NCBI GenBank assembly: GCA_964634205.1
Contig: CAZWKE010000009.1
Span: 29,276-93,275 of the forward strand
DNA: 64,000 nt
Direction of reading: 5' to 3'
Source of the DNA: JAFGGG01 sp964634205
GTDB taxonomy: Bacteria; Spirochaetota; Spirochaetia; SZUA-6; RPPD01
A model generated the notes under the pieces. The model was given only the letters and a program-made list of their open reading frames with translations, was not told the origin of the DNA and ran no database searches. Every line of letters begins with the position of its first letter. Within the stretch, counting starts at the first letter, position 1. The translations under genes and the position numbers were made by a program. Shown here piece by piece: positions 17,154-26,084 of the stretch.

Positions 17154-18743
17154 ATGCCCATAACGATTAACAGAAAAGACGTCAGTTTCAAACCAAATCC
17201 TGCAAGAGTAATATGCAGGCTTTATCTGCCGGGCGAAGAGCCAAGGGTCTTAAAGATTATCCAAAAAATACTGGAGCTGTCCGACGAAGAGGTCAATATC
17301 ACTTTAAGCAACGTCTTAAGGGATTTTTCAAAGCGCCATCGCAATATTTCCAAGATATTTGAATTGAATTTCAATAAAATCATACAGATTTTGGATGATA
17401 CCGATTTTAACACAATGGCGCCGCATTTTCTGGAGAGGTATCAAAAAATCCGCGGCAATCTTCAAGAACTAATACCTGAGGCTTCACCGGAACAGAGAAT
17501 GCGAAAACTTTTAATCGGTTCATTCTTTACCATGGAATACTCTATAGAATCGGCCGCGTTTTTTAATCCATCAATTGTTGAAGATACCAACCAAACCGGA
17601 CTGCCGGAAAAAGGCCAAAAGAGAGTAATATTAAGTTTCCGCGCCACCGGCGAAGGCCATATATCATCAATTGTGTTCAGAGAGGCCGTTATTGATAAAG
17701 ATAATAATATGCAGCTTAAACCAACCAGCCGGCTGGTTGATGTTCCGGAGGCTATTAAACGCTATGTATATAAAAAGGAGATTTTTTTAAAACAGCTTGA
17801 TGAGATGAATCTGTACCGGAACGCGGTCGGCAAGGTGAATGAAGAAGCAAAACAAATTATCAATAATACCATTGCAATGATAATGAACAGGCTTGATAAA
17901 ACTTTTGTATACGGAGAATTACAGGAAAGCATTGAAAAAGCCTTAAAAAACCCGGATTTAACCATTTATAAAAAAGGAGTAATTGATTCTATAAACTGGC
18001 TGGCCAGTTCACATTATGAGATTGAGTTTTCACTGGACACCGCAATTTCAGAGCGCGTCATATTCCCCATATCCTACCGGGAAAGAAATGGAATCGAAGA
18101 CGCCAGATTTGTTAAATTTACCAATGAGGACGGCAGCACTATTTACTATGGCACCTATACGGCGTATGACGGACATACAATCCTTCCGAAATTAATTCGA
18201 ACCAAAGATTTTATACATTTCAAGATAATGCCGTTAAACGGACCTTATGCGCAAAACAAAGGAATGGCGCTTTTCCCGCGAAAAATAAAAGGGAAATATG
18301 TGATGTTTTCCCGTTATGACGGGGTGAATAATTATATTATGTATTCTGATAATATCAACCTGTGGCAGAATGCCTATGAAATTAACAGCCCGCTCCAACC
18401 CTGGGGCTATATTCAAACCGGCAACTGCGGATCACCGATCGAAACAGAAAAGGGTTGGCTCATGCTGACTCATGGGGTGGGCCCCATGCGAAAGTATTGT
18501 ATCGGCGCGGTTCTGTTGGATTTGGATGATCCGACCAAGGTTTTAGGTTATTTAAAAGATCCGCTCTTGGTACCGAATGAGGAAGAACGGGAAGGATATG
18601 TGCCGAATGTGGTCTACTCCTGCGGCTCTATTATGCATAACGACGAATTAATCCTGCCGTACGGGATATCCGACACATCTGCTACCATAGCCACAGTACC
18701 GATGCATGAATTGATGGAAGAACTGATGAATTCAAAGCGTTAA
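17154..18743 (+). CDS. GH130-family enzyme, long form with N-terminal extension
   Basis: A 529-residue protein. The last 250 residues are a five-bladed GH130 propeller with catalytic Asp316 in NGIEDARF, phosphate/sugar-site motifs (TGNCGSPIETEKGWLMLTHG) and PNVVYSCGSI. About 280 residues precede it, with FNPSIV near 137-141 and a helical stretch at 200-275, as in the long GH130 type. GH130 members phosphorolyse or hydrolyse beta-mannosides. It heads a four-gene operon (GH130, PIG-L, GT4, alpha/alpha hydrolase). No signal peptide, so it acts in the cytoplasm. Phosphorylase is more likely than hydrolase, but that is not decided by sequence reading. Confidence 0.88.
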   Translation: MPITINRKDVSFKPNPARVICRLYLPGEEPRVLKIIQKILELSDEEVNITLSNVLRDFSKRHRNISKIFELNFNKIIQILDDTDFNTMAPHFLERYQKIRGNLQELIPEASPEQRMRKLLIGSFFTMEYSIESAAFFNPSIVEDTNQTGLPEKGQKRVILSFRATGEGHISSIVFREAVIDKDNNMQLKPTSRLVDVPEAIKRYVYKKEIFLKQLDEMNLYRNAVGKVNEEAKQIINNTIAMIMNRLDKTFVYGELQESIEKALKNPDLTIYKKGVIDSINWLASSHYEIEFSLDTAISERVIFPISYRERNGIEDARFVKFTNEDGSTIYYGTYTAYDGHTILPKLIRTKDFIHFKIMPLNGPYAQNKGMALFPRKIKGKYVMFSRYDGVNNYIMYSDNINLWQNAYEINSPLQPWGYIQTGNCGSPIETEKGWLMLTHGVGPMRKYCIGAVLLDLDDPTKVLGYLKDPLLVPNEEEREGYVPNVVYSCGSIMHNDELILPYGISDTSATIATVPMHELMEELMNSKR

Positions 18744-18758
18744 ATATATGGAATATCC

Positions 18759-19370
18759 GTGAACGGAGAGAAAAATGCCGCCGTTATAGTTGCTCATCCT
18801 GATGATGAAATACTCTGGGCCGGCGGTTTGATAATGATGAATCCGGATTACAAGTGGCATATTGTTGCCCTCTGTAGAGGTGACGATCCTGACCGGGCCC
18901 CCCGGTTTTATCGGGTCATGAAACAGCTCAAGGCTGCCGGTAAAATGGGTATGCTGGATGACAGTCCGGAACAAACGCCATTACATAGACGGCATATCAA
19001 GCAGACGATCCTTTCATTACTGCCTGACCTGGATTTTGATCTCATTATCAGCCATAATCCTCACGGGGAATATACCCGACACCTGCGACACGAAGAAATA
19101 GGAAAAGAAGTGATTACTTTATGGCGGCAAAACAAATTGTGTGCCAAAGAATTATGGTTGTTTGCCTATGAGGACGGTAATAAGGCTTACCTGCCGAAAG
19201 CTGTCGGCAATGCGCATAAATATCTCAACATTCCCCGGAAAATATGGCAGGCAAAATATACTATTATTACAGAAATATACGGATTTGCCGCAGACAGTTT
19301 TGAGGCACGCACCACACCGACGGTAGAGGCATTTTGGTGTTTTGATAAATCCAAGGAGTTTAAGATATGA
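18759..19370 (+). CDS. PIG-L family deacetylase
   Basis: A 203-residue zinc-dependent de-N-acetylase. The metal/catalytic motif is VAHPDDEIL (His13, Asp15, Asp16), followed by RGDDPDRAPRF and the second metal site in ISHNPHGEYTRHLRHEEIG. Known family substrates are N-acetylglucosaminyl conjugates such as GlcNAc-PI, mycothiol or bacillithiol precursors and chitobiose. The start must be the GTG at 18759, 15 bp after the GH130 stop; its ribosome site is weak, suggesting coupling. Its stop overlaps the next ATG (ATGA). Its place among glycosyltransferases suggests it deacetylates the glycan or a carrier sugar made here. Confidence 0.88.
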   Translation: MNGEKNAAVIVAHPDDEILWAGGLIMMNPDYKWHIVALCRGDDPDRAPRFYRVMKQLKAAGKMGMLDDSPEQTPLHRRHIKQTILSLLPDLDFDLIISHNPHGEYTRHLRHEEIGKEVITLWRQNKLCAKELWLFAYEDGNKAYLPKAVGNAHKYLNIPRKIWQAKYTIITEIYGFAADSFEARTTPTVEAFWCFDKSKEFKI

Positions 19371-20509
19371 AAATATTGGTAATGTATGATTATCCGGCGT
19401 CTCCCACCGGGTTATCCACACAAGGTGATCTGTTATATAGAGGATTAAAGGAAATAGGTGTGGAGGTGTTCCCTGTTAATCACTCATCTACACAGGAAAA
19501 AGAGTGGTACTATCATTGGTTTAAACCTGATCTGGCGGTCGGTATAGGATTCTGGGGTAATATCCCTGAATTGGTTCTTCATCCCCAACAGCATGGGGTG
19601 AAAGCATTGCCGTGGTTGGTTGCCGATGGTTATATTGCCAATTTTCAGGAAATTTTAAACTCACTGCCGTTAATTCTGGTTACCTCAAACTGGGTAAAGG
19701 AAATTTACCGGCGGGATGGTATCAATAAACCGGAAATCGATATTTTACCGGTTGGTATTGACACGGATGCTTTTTCGCCGAAGGAAAAAGATGATCCCAA
19801 AATCTCCGCGCTCCGCGATGCCGTCGGGGTCGCTGAAAACGAAATCATGATTTTGACCGCCGGCGGTGATGCTGCCTCTAAAGGCGCCCAGGAAGTTATG
19901 CAGGCCCTGGCCATGATCAATCAGGAAGCCCCGTCCTGGAAATACATCTGCAAAGTGTATCCCTCATCGCAGACCGAGAGACAAAATCCGGATGATCTTA
20001 AGTTAGCCCAACAGTTGGGCATACAGCATAGCGTTACGTACAATACAACAATCGCTTCACGAAACTTTATGCCCTATTTGCTGAATGCCTGCGATATTTA
20101 TGCCGCACCCTCCCGCATAGAAGGGTTCGGGATGATCCAGGTGGAAGCCGGTGCGTGCGAAAAGCCGGTTATCGGTATAAAGGCCATGGCCATGCTGGAT
20201 ACATTAGTTCATGGGGAAACCGCGCTGCTTGCCGATGTTGCCTCGGAAATTTACATTAAAGAGGCCTCGATGGGGAAACATGCCGGATTTGCATTCCAGC
20301 AAAAAGTAGTATTTCCATCACCAAGAATCGTAGATTACAGGGCCAGTATTTATGATATAGCCGACCACCTGCTGAGCTTAATGAACAACCCCCGGTTGCG
20401 CGAAAAACTGGGGGTTGCTGCCCGTAAACGGGCCGTGGAAAAATATGATTACCGGGTTGTAGCCAAAAATTTCGTTAAGATTGTTCAACATAAATTTGGG
20501 ATAAGATAA
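19367..20509 (+). CDS. GT4-family glycosyltransferase
   Basis: A 380-residue GT-B retaining glycosyltransferase, soluble, with no signal peptide. The N-terminal acceptor domain begins MKILVMYDYPASPTGLSTQG and contains the conserved turn TSNWVKEIYRRDGI followed by LPVGIDTDAF. The donor domain has TAGGDAASKGAQEVMQA and the E-x7-E region EGFGMIQVEAGACEKPVIG. It starts in ATGA overlap with the PIG-L gene behind AAGGAG. The sugar donor cannot be read from sequence; GDP-mannose is suggested only by the GH130 neighbours. Confidence 0.9.
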   Translation: MKILVMYDYPASPTGLSTQGDLLYRGLKEIGVEVFPVNHSSTQEKEWYYHWFKPDLAVGIGFWGNIPELVLHPQQHGVKALPWLVADGYIANFQEILNSLPLILVTSNWVKEIYRRDGINKPEIDILPVGIDTDAFSPKEKDDPKISALRDAVGVAENEIMILTAGGDAASKGAQEVMQALAMINQEAPSWKYICKVYPSSQTERQNPDDLKLAQQLGIQHSVTYNTTIASRNFMPYLLNACDIYAAPSRIEGFGMIQVEAGACEKPVIGIKAMAMLDTLVHGETALLADVASEIYIKEASMGKHAGFAFQQKVVFPSPRIVDYRASIYDIADHLLSLMNNPRLREKLGVAARKRAVEKYDYRVVAKNFVKIVQHKFGIR

Positions 20510-20512
20510 TAA

Positions 20513-21685
20513 ATGATAAGCGATACTATAACACAAGCCAAGGATGCCGCCATAAAGGTTTTGCTCCATAATAAAGAAGGGCCGTATAACGGGCTGCCGC
20601 GGACCGCCGGCTGGGGATATCCGGAACCATATACACGCGATCTGATGCTGTCCATACTGGGAATCGCGCATTGTAATAACCGGGAATTGATAACTGCCTG
20701 GCAAAAAACTTTGAAAAGCCTGGCGGACAATCAGACCGACTTGGGACATATTCCATCTCTCGCACATGATTCTGCAGAAAGGGGCGCCAGCGATACCACC
20801 CCTTTATTTTTACTGGCAGTTGCCGTCTACAGAAAACTTTCCGGTAAAAAATCCTTTTTAGCGAAAGCAGTAAACAAGGCCCTGACCTGGATGGAATATC
20901 AATCGCCGTCGGACCGCTTACTTGTGGGTCAATTACCGACCAGTGATTGGCGTGATGAGCAATGGGTGCTCGGCTATGGTTTGTATGTGAACACTATCGT
21001 GTATAGTTATCTGCGTTTGTACGGTTTACACCATAAAGCGGAATCGTTAAAAAAAATGATGTTTCATCTATCCATAAAAGAAGAGGATAAAACCCGCACC
21101 GGGATTGAGGGATTTAAGCTGAAGAATAAACCATACTATGCCCTCTGGTCATATAAAATATACAACAGTGAAAGATTTGATTTGCTGGGTAACAGCCTTG
21201 CCGTTCTTACCGGTATTGCTTCTCCGGAGAGAGCGGAAAAAATCTTTGCCTGGATTGAAAATGAGTGTAAAAAAATGCAGGAACAGGGGGACCTGGCCGT
21301 CGGCATGCCTCCCAACTTTTTTCCTTACATCAAGCCGGAAGATCCTGACTGGCGTCCGCGCTACCGATCTTTCAACAAACCCGGCGAATACCATAATGGC
21401 GGAATCTGGCCGTTTATCTGCGGATTTTACATCGCCGCCTTGGTTGCCGCCAAAAAATATAAGCCGGCTTTAGAAAAGCTTTATGTGCTGACCGATTTGG
21501 TAAAATTATCCAAAACAACAAAAGTACAGTATGGGTTTAACGAATGGATCAAAGCCCAGGACGGTACTCCGCAGGGGAATGACTGGCAGACCTGGTCGGC
21601 CGCCATGTATTTGTATGCTGTTGCTTGCGTGGAAAAAAAACGCACACCGTATTTTGATGAAATAAGGGAAAATAGCCGGATTTAA
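20513..21685 (+). CDS. Alpha/alpha-barrel glycoside hydrolase (GH100 or amylo-glucosidase-like)
   Basis: A 390-residue cytoplasmic protein with (alpha/alpha)6-barrel character. Likely active-site stretches are GYPEPYTRDLML (acid Asp after the Arg), GEYHNGGIWPF and QTWSAAMYLYA. These three match in order the motifs of neutral/alkaline invertases (GH100) and the amylo-alpha-1,6-glucosidase clan. Substrate is uncertain: sucrose-type, glucosyl or mannosyl links are all possible. It is the last gene of the plus-strand glycan operon, 3 bp after the GT4 gene, and ends 30 bp from the convergent minus-strand operon. Confidence 0.75.
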   Translation: MISDTITQAKDAAIKVLLHNKEGPYNGLPRTAGWGYPEPYTRDLMLSILGIAHCNNRELITAWQKTLKSLADNQTDLGHIPSLAHDSAERGASDTTPLFLLAVAVYRKLSGKKSFLAKAVNKALTWMEYQSPSDRLLVGQLPTSDWRDEQWVLGYGLYVNTIVYSYLRLYGLHHKAESLKKMMFHLSIKEEDKTRTGIEGFKLKNKPYYALWSYKIYNSERFDLLGNSLAVLTGIASPERAEKIFAWIENECKKMQEQGDLAVGMPPNFFPYIKPEDPDWRPRYRSFNKPGEYHNGGIWPFICGFYIAALVAAKKYKPALEKLYVLTDLVKLSKTTKVQYGFNEWIKAQDGTPQGNDWQTWSAAMYLYAVACVEKKRTPYFDEIRENSRI

Positions 21686-21715
21686 AAAATAAATCACCGC
21701 CGCCGCACGGGTTCT

Positions 21716-22723
21716 TTATAATAGTATTTGCTTATAAATTTTACAGTATTCGCCAATCATCGTATCCATACCGAACTTGCTTTGGGCCCACTCCCGGCAG
21801 GACGAACGCTTTATTTTTTTTATTTCCGGAAGAACTCCTACAGCCTCATTTATGTTGTTTACCAGAAATCCGGTTTTTTGATGGATTATCAATTCCGGCA
21901 TGGCGCCTTTACGAAACGCGATCACCGGCGTACCGCAAAACATGGATTCGGCAACGCTCAAACCAAAGGGTTCGGCAAAATTAATCGGATGAAGCAGGGC
22001 ATACGCTCCGCCCAGCAGTTTATCCCGCGCTTTTGCCTCTGACGGTCCTGTAAAAATTATATCTTCATCATTTAAAAAGGGTTCGACCTTTTCTTTAAAA
22101 TAATTTTGATCCTGGATGATCCCGGATATAATTAGTTGCCTGCCCGCTGCCTTGGCGATTTTTATGGCTTCGTGCGTGCCCTTGTCATGATGGATTCTGC
22201 CGAAAAATAGAAGATAGTCTCCCGGATTTTCGTTTAAGGTAAAATCTTCTGATTTAATGCCATTGTAAACAGTGGCAATATAGTGTAGTTCCGGCGAGCG
22301 GTCCGCGTTGCTTATCGAGACATAATAACCCGTATCATTATATTTTTTAAAAACAGGAATAATTTTAGGCGAAGAAAAACCATGAATGGTTGTAAGCATG
22401 GGCGTCTTTATCAAGCGCGAGTAGGTAAGCGGCAGGAAATCATAATTATTGTGAATAATATCGAACGTATCGGCCCGTTCCATCATATGGGCAATGTGCA
22501 GGCACTCCCAGACCTTGGGATCCAGGCTTTGATCCTCTTCATAAGGCGCCTCGGCAATGTATTCCAGGTTTCCGCCGGTATGCGAATTACCGGTCGCAAA
22601 CAGGGTTACCTCATGGCCGAGGCCGACCATACCTTCGGCAATATTTGAGGCGACCTGTTCCCAGGGACCGTAGTGCCGGGGAGGCGTTCTCCAGGCGATC
22701 GGAGCCAACACTGCTATTTTCAT
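21716..22723 (-). CDS. GT4-family glycosyltransferase
   Basis: A 335-residue GT-B glycosyltransferase starting MKIAVLAPIAWRTPPRHYGPWE, with N-terminal motif HNNYDFLPLTYSR, the hinge VYNGIKSEDF, and donor-site FFGRIHHDKGTHEAIKIAK plus EPFGLSVAESMFCGTPVIAF. It is the last gene of a minus-strand operon, 1 bp downstream of the short GH130 gene. It resembles the group of GT4 proteins commonly encoded beside GH130 enzymes. Donor and acceptor are unknown. Confidence 0.9.
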   Translation of the reverse strand: MKIAVLAPIAWRTPPRHYGPWEQVASNIAEGMVGLGHEVTLFATGNSHTGGNLEYIAEAPYEEDQSLDPKVWECLHIAHMMERADTFDIIHNNYDFLPLTYSRLIKTPMLTTIHGFSSPKIIPVFKKYNDTGYYVSISNADRSPELHYIATVYNGIKSEDFTLNENPGDYLLFFGRIHHDKGTHEAIKIAKAAGRQLIISGIIQDQNYFKEKVEPFLNDEDIIFTGPSEAKARDKLLGGAYALLHPINFAEPFGLSVAESMFCGTPVIAFRKGAMPELIIHQKTGFLVNNINEAVGVLPEIKKIKRSSCREWAQSKFGMDTMIGEYCKIYKQILL

Positions 22724-22724
22724 A

Positions 22725-23654
22725 TTATAACGCGCTCCGGGAATTTTGCAGGCAGATATTCACAAGCGTACTTATTTCCGCGGTTCCCACGCACATTACT
22801 TTATCCGCCCCTCCCCAATATATTTTTACGGTACCGTCCGGCTCGGGAACCGCGCCGCAGCTGAAAACTACATTATGAACATAACCGGTAATCTCGTATA
22901 TTTCTTCCGGTTGTAAAATCCAGTCATCACCTACCCCGATAATCCTGGACGGATCAGCTAAATCGTGCAAGACCGCACCCAACCGGTAGACACAGCCGTC
23001 CATGGTGGGGAAGACCCCGTGGTAAATAGAGAGCCAGCCTTTTTCGGTTTTAAAGGGGGGTGCGCCCGGCCCGATCTTCATCTGGTCCCAATGGTATTGC
23101 ACCGGTTTCATGATCAGCTTTGATTCACCCCAGAATCTTAGATCAGGAGAAAAGGAAATCCAGATTGACCAGGGACAAATTTCAGAATGCGGCCTGTCCA
23201 GGCGCGCGTAAAGGTTATTGAATTTTTCAGGGAAAATAACCACATTGCGATAATCCGCTTCGGTTATTAACGAAAGGCGTTCAACCTTTTTGAAATCCGC
23301 GGTCTTGGCCAGTCCAATCCGTACGCCAAATCTGGAATACGCGCTGTAGGTTATTAGATATTCTCCGCCGATAAAAGTAATGCGGGGATCTTCAACGCCG
23401 TACTCTTCATATATGCCGAAAATACCGTCTGCGGCCGGAACCATAAAAGGTTCTTTGGAAACTGAGAAATGAAAACCGTCCGGACTTTCCGCAAGACCTA
23501 GTATGGAACGTCCGTTATGCAAATGCGATCGGAATATCATCATATATTTATCCTGATATTTACATACCCCGGCATTATGGACGGTTGCTACCGGATACGG
23601 AACATCGTCGGCGGTGAGGATCGGATTTTTTTCATAGCGCTTGACAATTGGCAT
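22725..23654 (-). CDS. GH130-family glycosidase/phosphorylase, short form
   Basis: A 309-residue GH130 protein of canonical length. The catalytic Asp89 is in YGVEDPRI; other family marks are TVHNAGVCKYQDKYMMIFRS, IGPGAPPFKTEKGWLSIYHG and NVVFSCGAVPEPDG. Most characterised relatives are inverting phosphorylases acting on beta-1,4- or beta-1,2-mannosides and releasing mannose-1-phosphate; a minority hydrolyse. The TEKGW motif is shared with the long GH130 protein at 17154-18743. No signal peptide, so a cytoplasmic substrate. Spaced 2 bp and 1 bp from its neighbours. Confidence 0.9.
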   Translation of the reverse strand: MPIVKRYEKNPILTADDVPYPVATVHNAGVCKYQDKYMMIFRSHLHNGRSILGLAESPDGFHFSVSKEPFMVPAADGIFGIYEEYGVEDPRITFIGGEYLITYSAYSRFGVRIGLAKTADFKKVERLSLITEADYRNVVIFPEKFNNLYARLDRPHSEICPWSIWISFSPDLRFWGESKLIMKPVQYHWDQMKIGPGAPPFKTEKGWLSIYHGVFPTMDGCVYRLGAVLHDLADPSRIIGVGDDWILQPEEIYEITGYVHNVVFSCGAVPEPDGTVKIYWGGADKVMCVGTAEISTLVNICLQNSRSAL

Positions 23655-23656
23655 TT

Positions 23657-25891
23657 TTATATATTCTCATGTACCAGCAAAACGGTTAGATGGGCGATAT
23701 GGTAGGCGAGGGTGCTTTCGGCGCCCTGATTATTATTTACACCGTGACGCTCCAGGCCGTCACAGCAGCCATGCGTCTCAAAATCATATAAGGGAATACC
23801 AAACTCATTTTCACCCAAAAACCACATAAAAGCCGAAGATTTATAATGCGCAAACTCAGGATTCCCGGTGATATAATAGGCCTGATAATACATCAGCACC
23901 ATGGCCATGGCGTCGATCGCCTGCTGAGCATACCGGGAAGGCTCGCCGCCTTTTTTATACCAGTTATCGCTGCCTACCGGCGAAAGGTAATTCTTTTTAA
24001 AGGTGATTTTTGTCAAGAAGTCCATAGCCTCTTTGGCAACGGTCAGTGATGTATGATCTTCCGTTATTTCATGGGAGTGCAGCAGGGCCAGCGGAATAAT
24101 GCCATTCGCGTAGGTAACAACCGGTTCAAACCAGAACCAATCCGTCTCTTTGTTATGATCATACATTAGAAGTATTTTAGCGGTGAGCTCTTTTAATATT
24201 TCAAGTATACGGGAGTCTGTGGGAGCATGGCGCAGGTAATGCGAAATTCCGATTATGGTATAGGCAATACCGCGCAGGGTCGTTAAATTTTGAAAGTGAG
24301 GAACGGCTTTCAAAAAAAAATCCAGTCCTATCTGAAGGTAATCATCGTTCGGGGTAAAGCGGATAAGATACCCCAGGGCCCAGATTGTTCTGCCGAAACT
24401 GTCTTCGGATCCGATCTCATCAAGGAATTCTCTCCTGTAGCTTAACAAATTTCTAAAGGTACCATCATCATTTTGCATATAGCTGATAAAACTCAAGTAC
24501 CTGTGGATAAGCTCAAGCGCGTCCTCCAATCCTTTTTGCCGATAAGCCATGACACACAGCAACAACGCACGGGCATTATCATCCAGGCAGTACCCATGCC
24601 TGAAATCCGGGACGGTATATTTCGCATGCTGTAGAATTCCGGTATCATCGGTCAGTTTTTTAATATAATTCAAATGAAAATCAGGCAGGGCCAGGGGACT
24701 GATAATTGCTTCTGCTTCCGTTTGAGGGCCTTTCCATGTTTTATACGCATCGGCAAGCAGATCTATATACTGACAACCGATCTCAGGCCATCTCATTTTT
24801 TTGCCGTAGTTGTAGGCATTAATTCTCATTTTTTTTAATTCGTCCGGTTTACTCAGTAAATCATTTACAATTTCAGCCAATTCATGCGAGTCGCCGAAAT
24901 TGAATAACCTGCCTCTCCCGTCCGCTAAAAGTTCCCGGGCGTGCCAGAACCTTGTTGAAACCACCGCCGCCCCGGACCCGATTGCATACGAAAGCGTCCC
25001 GGATGTTATCTGGGCTTTATTTAAGTTGGGTATCACATAAATATCAGCAGCATTAAGATAGCTTAACAGTTCTTCGTTGGCGGCAAAGCGGTTGAAAAAA
25101 ACCACATTGTCCATCAGATTATTCTTTTTCACAAGCGAGATTAGATAATTCCGGTATTCCTCGCCCGAAGCCCTGACAACCGACGGGTGAGTTTTGCCCA
25201 TTACAATATATAAAACTTCCGGATGCTTGCGCACAATTAAGGGCAGCGCATTGATAACCGTTTCGATGCCTTTATCCCTGCTTAAAAGCCCGAAGGTAAA
25301 AAGTGATTTTTTATCCGAAAGATTTAATTTTTTTTTACAGCTATCCTTATCCCCAAAATCAAAATCAGGGACACCGTGTTCAATGATCGTGATCTTATCC
25401 TTTTGAATGCCGTAACTATTTACCAGAAAATTTACCGCCCGCCTGCTCATCACCACCAATTTTTCGGACCGTTTATCAATCTCCTGAATAATCGCCTTGG
25501 CGTTATAGGATGGATTTTTTAAAACAGTGTGCAGCACGGCAACAAGCGGTTTCTTTAGTCTGCGGAGCATAGGCAGCAGATAGATACCATTTTTACCACC
25601 GTATATTCCGTATTCATGCTGCAGCATGCAGACATCGGAATCACTGAAATTAATCAATTTTGCTGTTTCCAAATAATCTTTCTGGTGCGCCTCTCTAATT
25701 TGGTATTTGACAATCGGCGGATAATTATAGGTGTTATCGTGGTCGTTCATGGCAACCACGTCTACTTCCGGCTGTATTTTTTTCTTTTTGTTTTTGGTAA
25801 TCAAGGACTCAACCAAATCTCTGGTGAAGGTGGCAATCCCGCATTGACGGGGAACATAATTTCCAATGCAGGTAATTTTTATTTTTGTCAT
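23657..25891 (-). CDS. Two-domain GT4 glycosyltransferase with alpha-helical C-terminal domain
   Basis: A 744-residue protein. Residues 1-385 are a GT4 GT-B fold (GNYVPRQCGIATFTRDL, LQHEYGIYGGKNGIYLLPML, FGLLSRDKGIETVINALP, SGTLSYAIGSGAAVVSTRF). Residues 400-744 are an all-helical domain with tryptophan-rich repeats (DDNARALLLCVMAY, DSFGRTIWALGYLIRF, GIPLYDFETHGCCDGL) like an (alpha/alpha)6 toroid of glycoside hydrolases or epimerases. One protein may thus both extend and trim or epimerise a glycan. It heads the operon GT4 - GH130 - GT4. The GIATFT motif is typical of transferases encoded with GH130 genes. Confidence 0.87.
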   Translation of the reverse strand: MTKIKITCIGNYVPRQCGIATFTRDLVESLITKNKKKKIQPEVDVVAMNDHDNTYNYPPIVKYQIREAHQKDYLETAKLINFSDSDVCMLQHEYGIYGGKNGIYLLPMLRRLKKPLVAVLHTVLKNPSYNAKAIIQEIDKRSEKLVVMSRRAVNFLVNSYGIQKDKITIIEHGVPDFDFGDKDSCKKKLNLSDKKSLFTFGLLSRDKGIETVINALPLIVRKHPEVLYIVMGKTHPSVVRASGEEYRNYLISLVKKNNLMDNVVFFNRFAANEELLSYLNAADIYVIPNLNKAQITSGTLSYAIGSGAAVVSTRFWHARELLADGRGRLFNFGDSHELAEIVNDLLSKPDELKKMRINAYNYGKKMRWPEIGCQYIDLLADAYKTWKGPQTEAEAIISPLALPDFHLNYIKKLTDDTGILQHAKYTVPDFRHGYCLDDNARALLLCVMAYRQKGLEDALELIHRYLSFISYMQNDDGTFRNLLSYRREFLDEIGSEDSFGRTIWALGYLIRFTPNDDYLQIGLDFFLKAVPHFQNLTTLRGIAYTIIGISHYLRHAPTDSRILEILKELTAKILLMYDHNKETDWFWFEPVVTYANGIIPLALLHSHEITEDHTSLTVAKEAMDFLTKITFKKNYLSPVGSDNWYKKGGEPSRYAQQAIDAMAMVLMYYQAYYITGNPEFAHYKSSAFMWFLGENEFGIPLYDFETHGCCDGLERHGVNNNQGAESTLAYHIAHLTVLLVHENI

Positions 25892-26084
25892 AACCTGATT
25901 TTATTTCCTAATTCAATTAATGAAAAGGGTTTTATCAATATAAAAGCTTTTTTCTCTGACAATAGTTGAAAAGGTGTTTATACTTCGGCAGAACTCTTAT
26001 GGATACAACCCGGAAGGCCGCGCCCGGGACCGAACAAGGCGTTTGGATCCGCCGCCTGCCCTGCCTACGCCGCCTGCCGCGATC

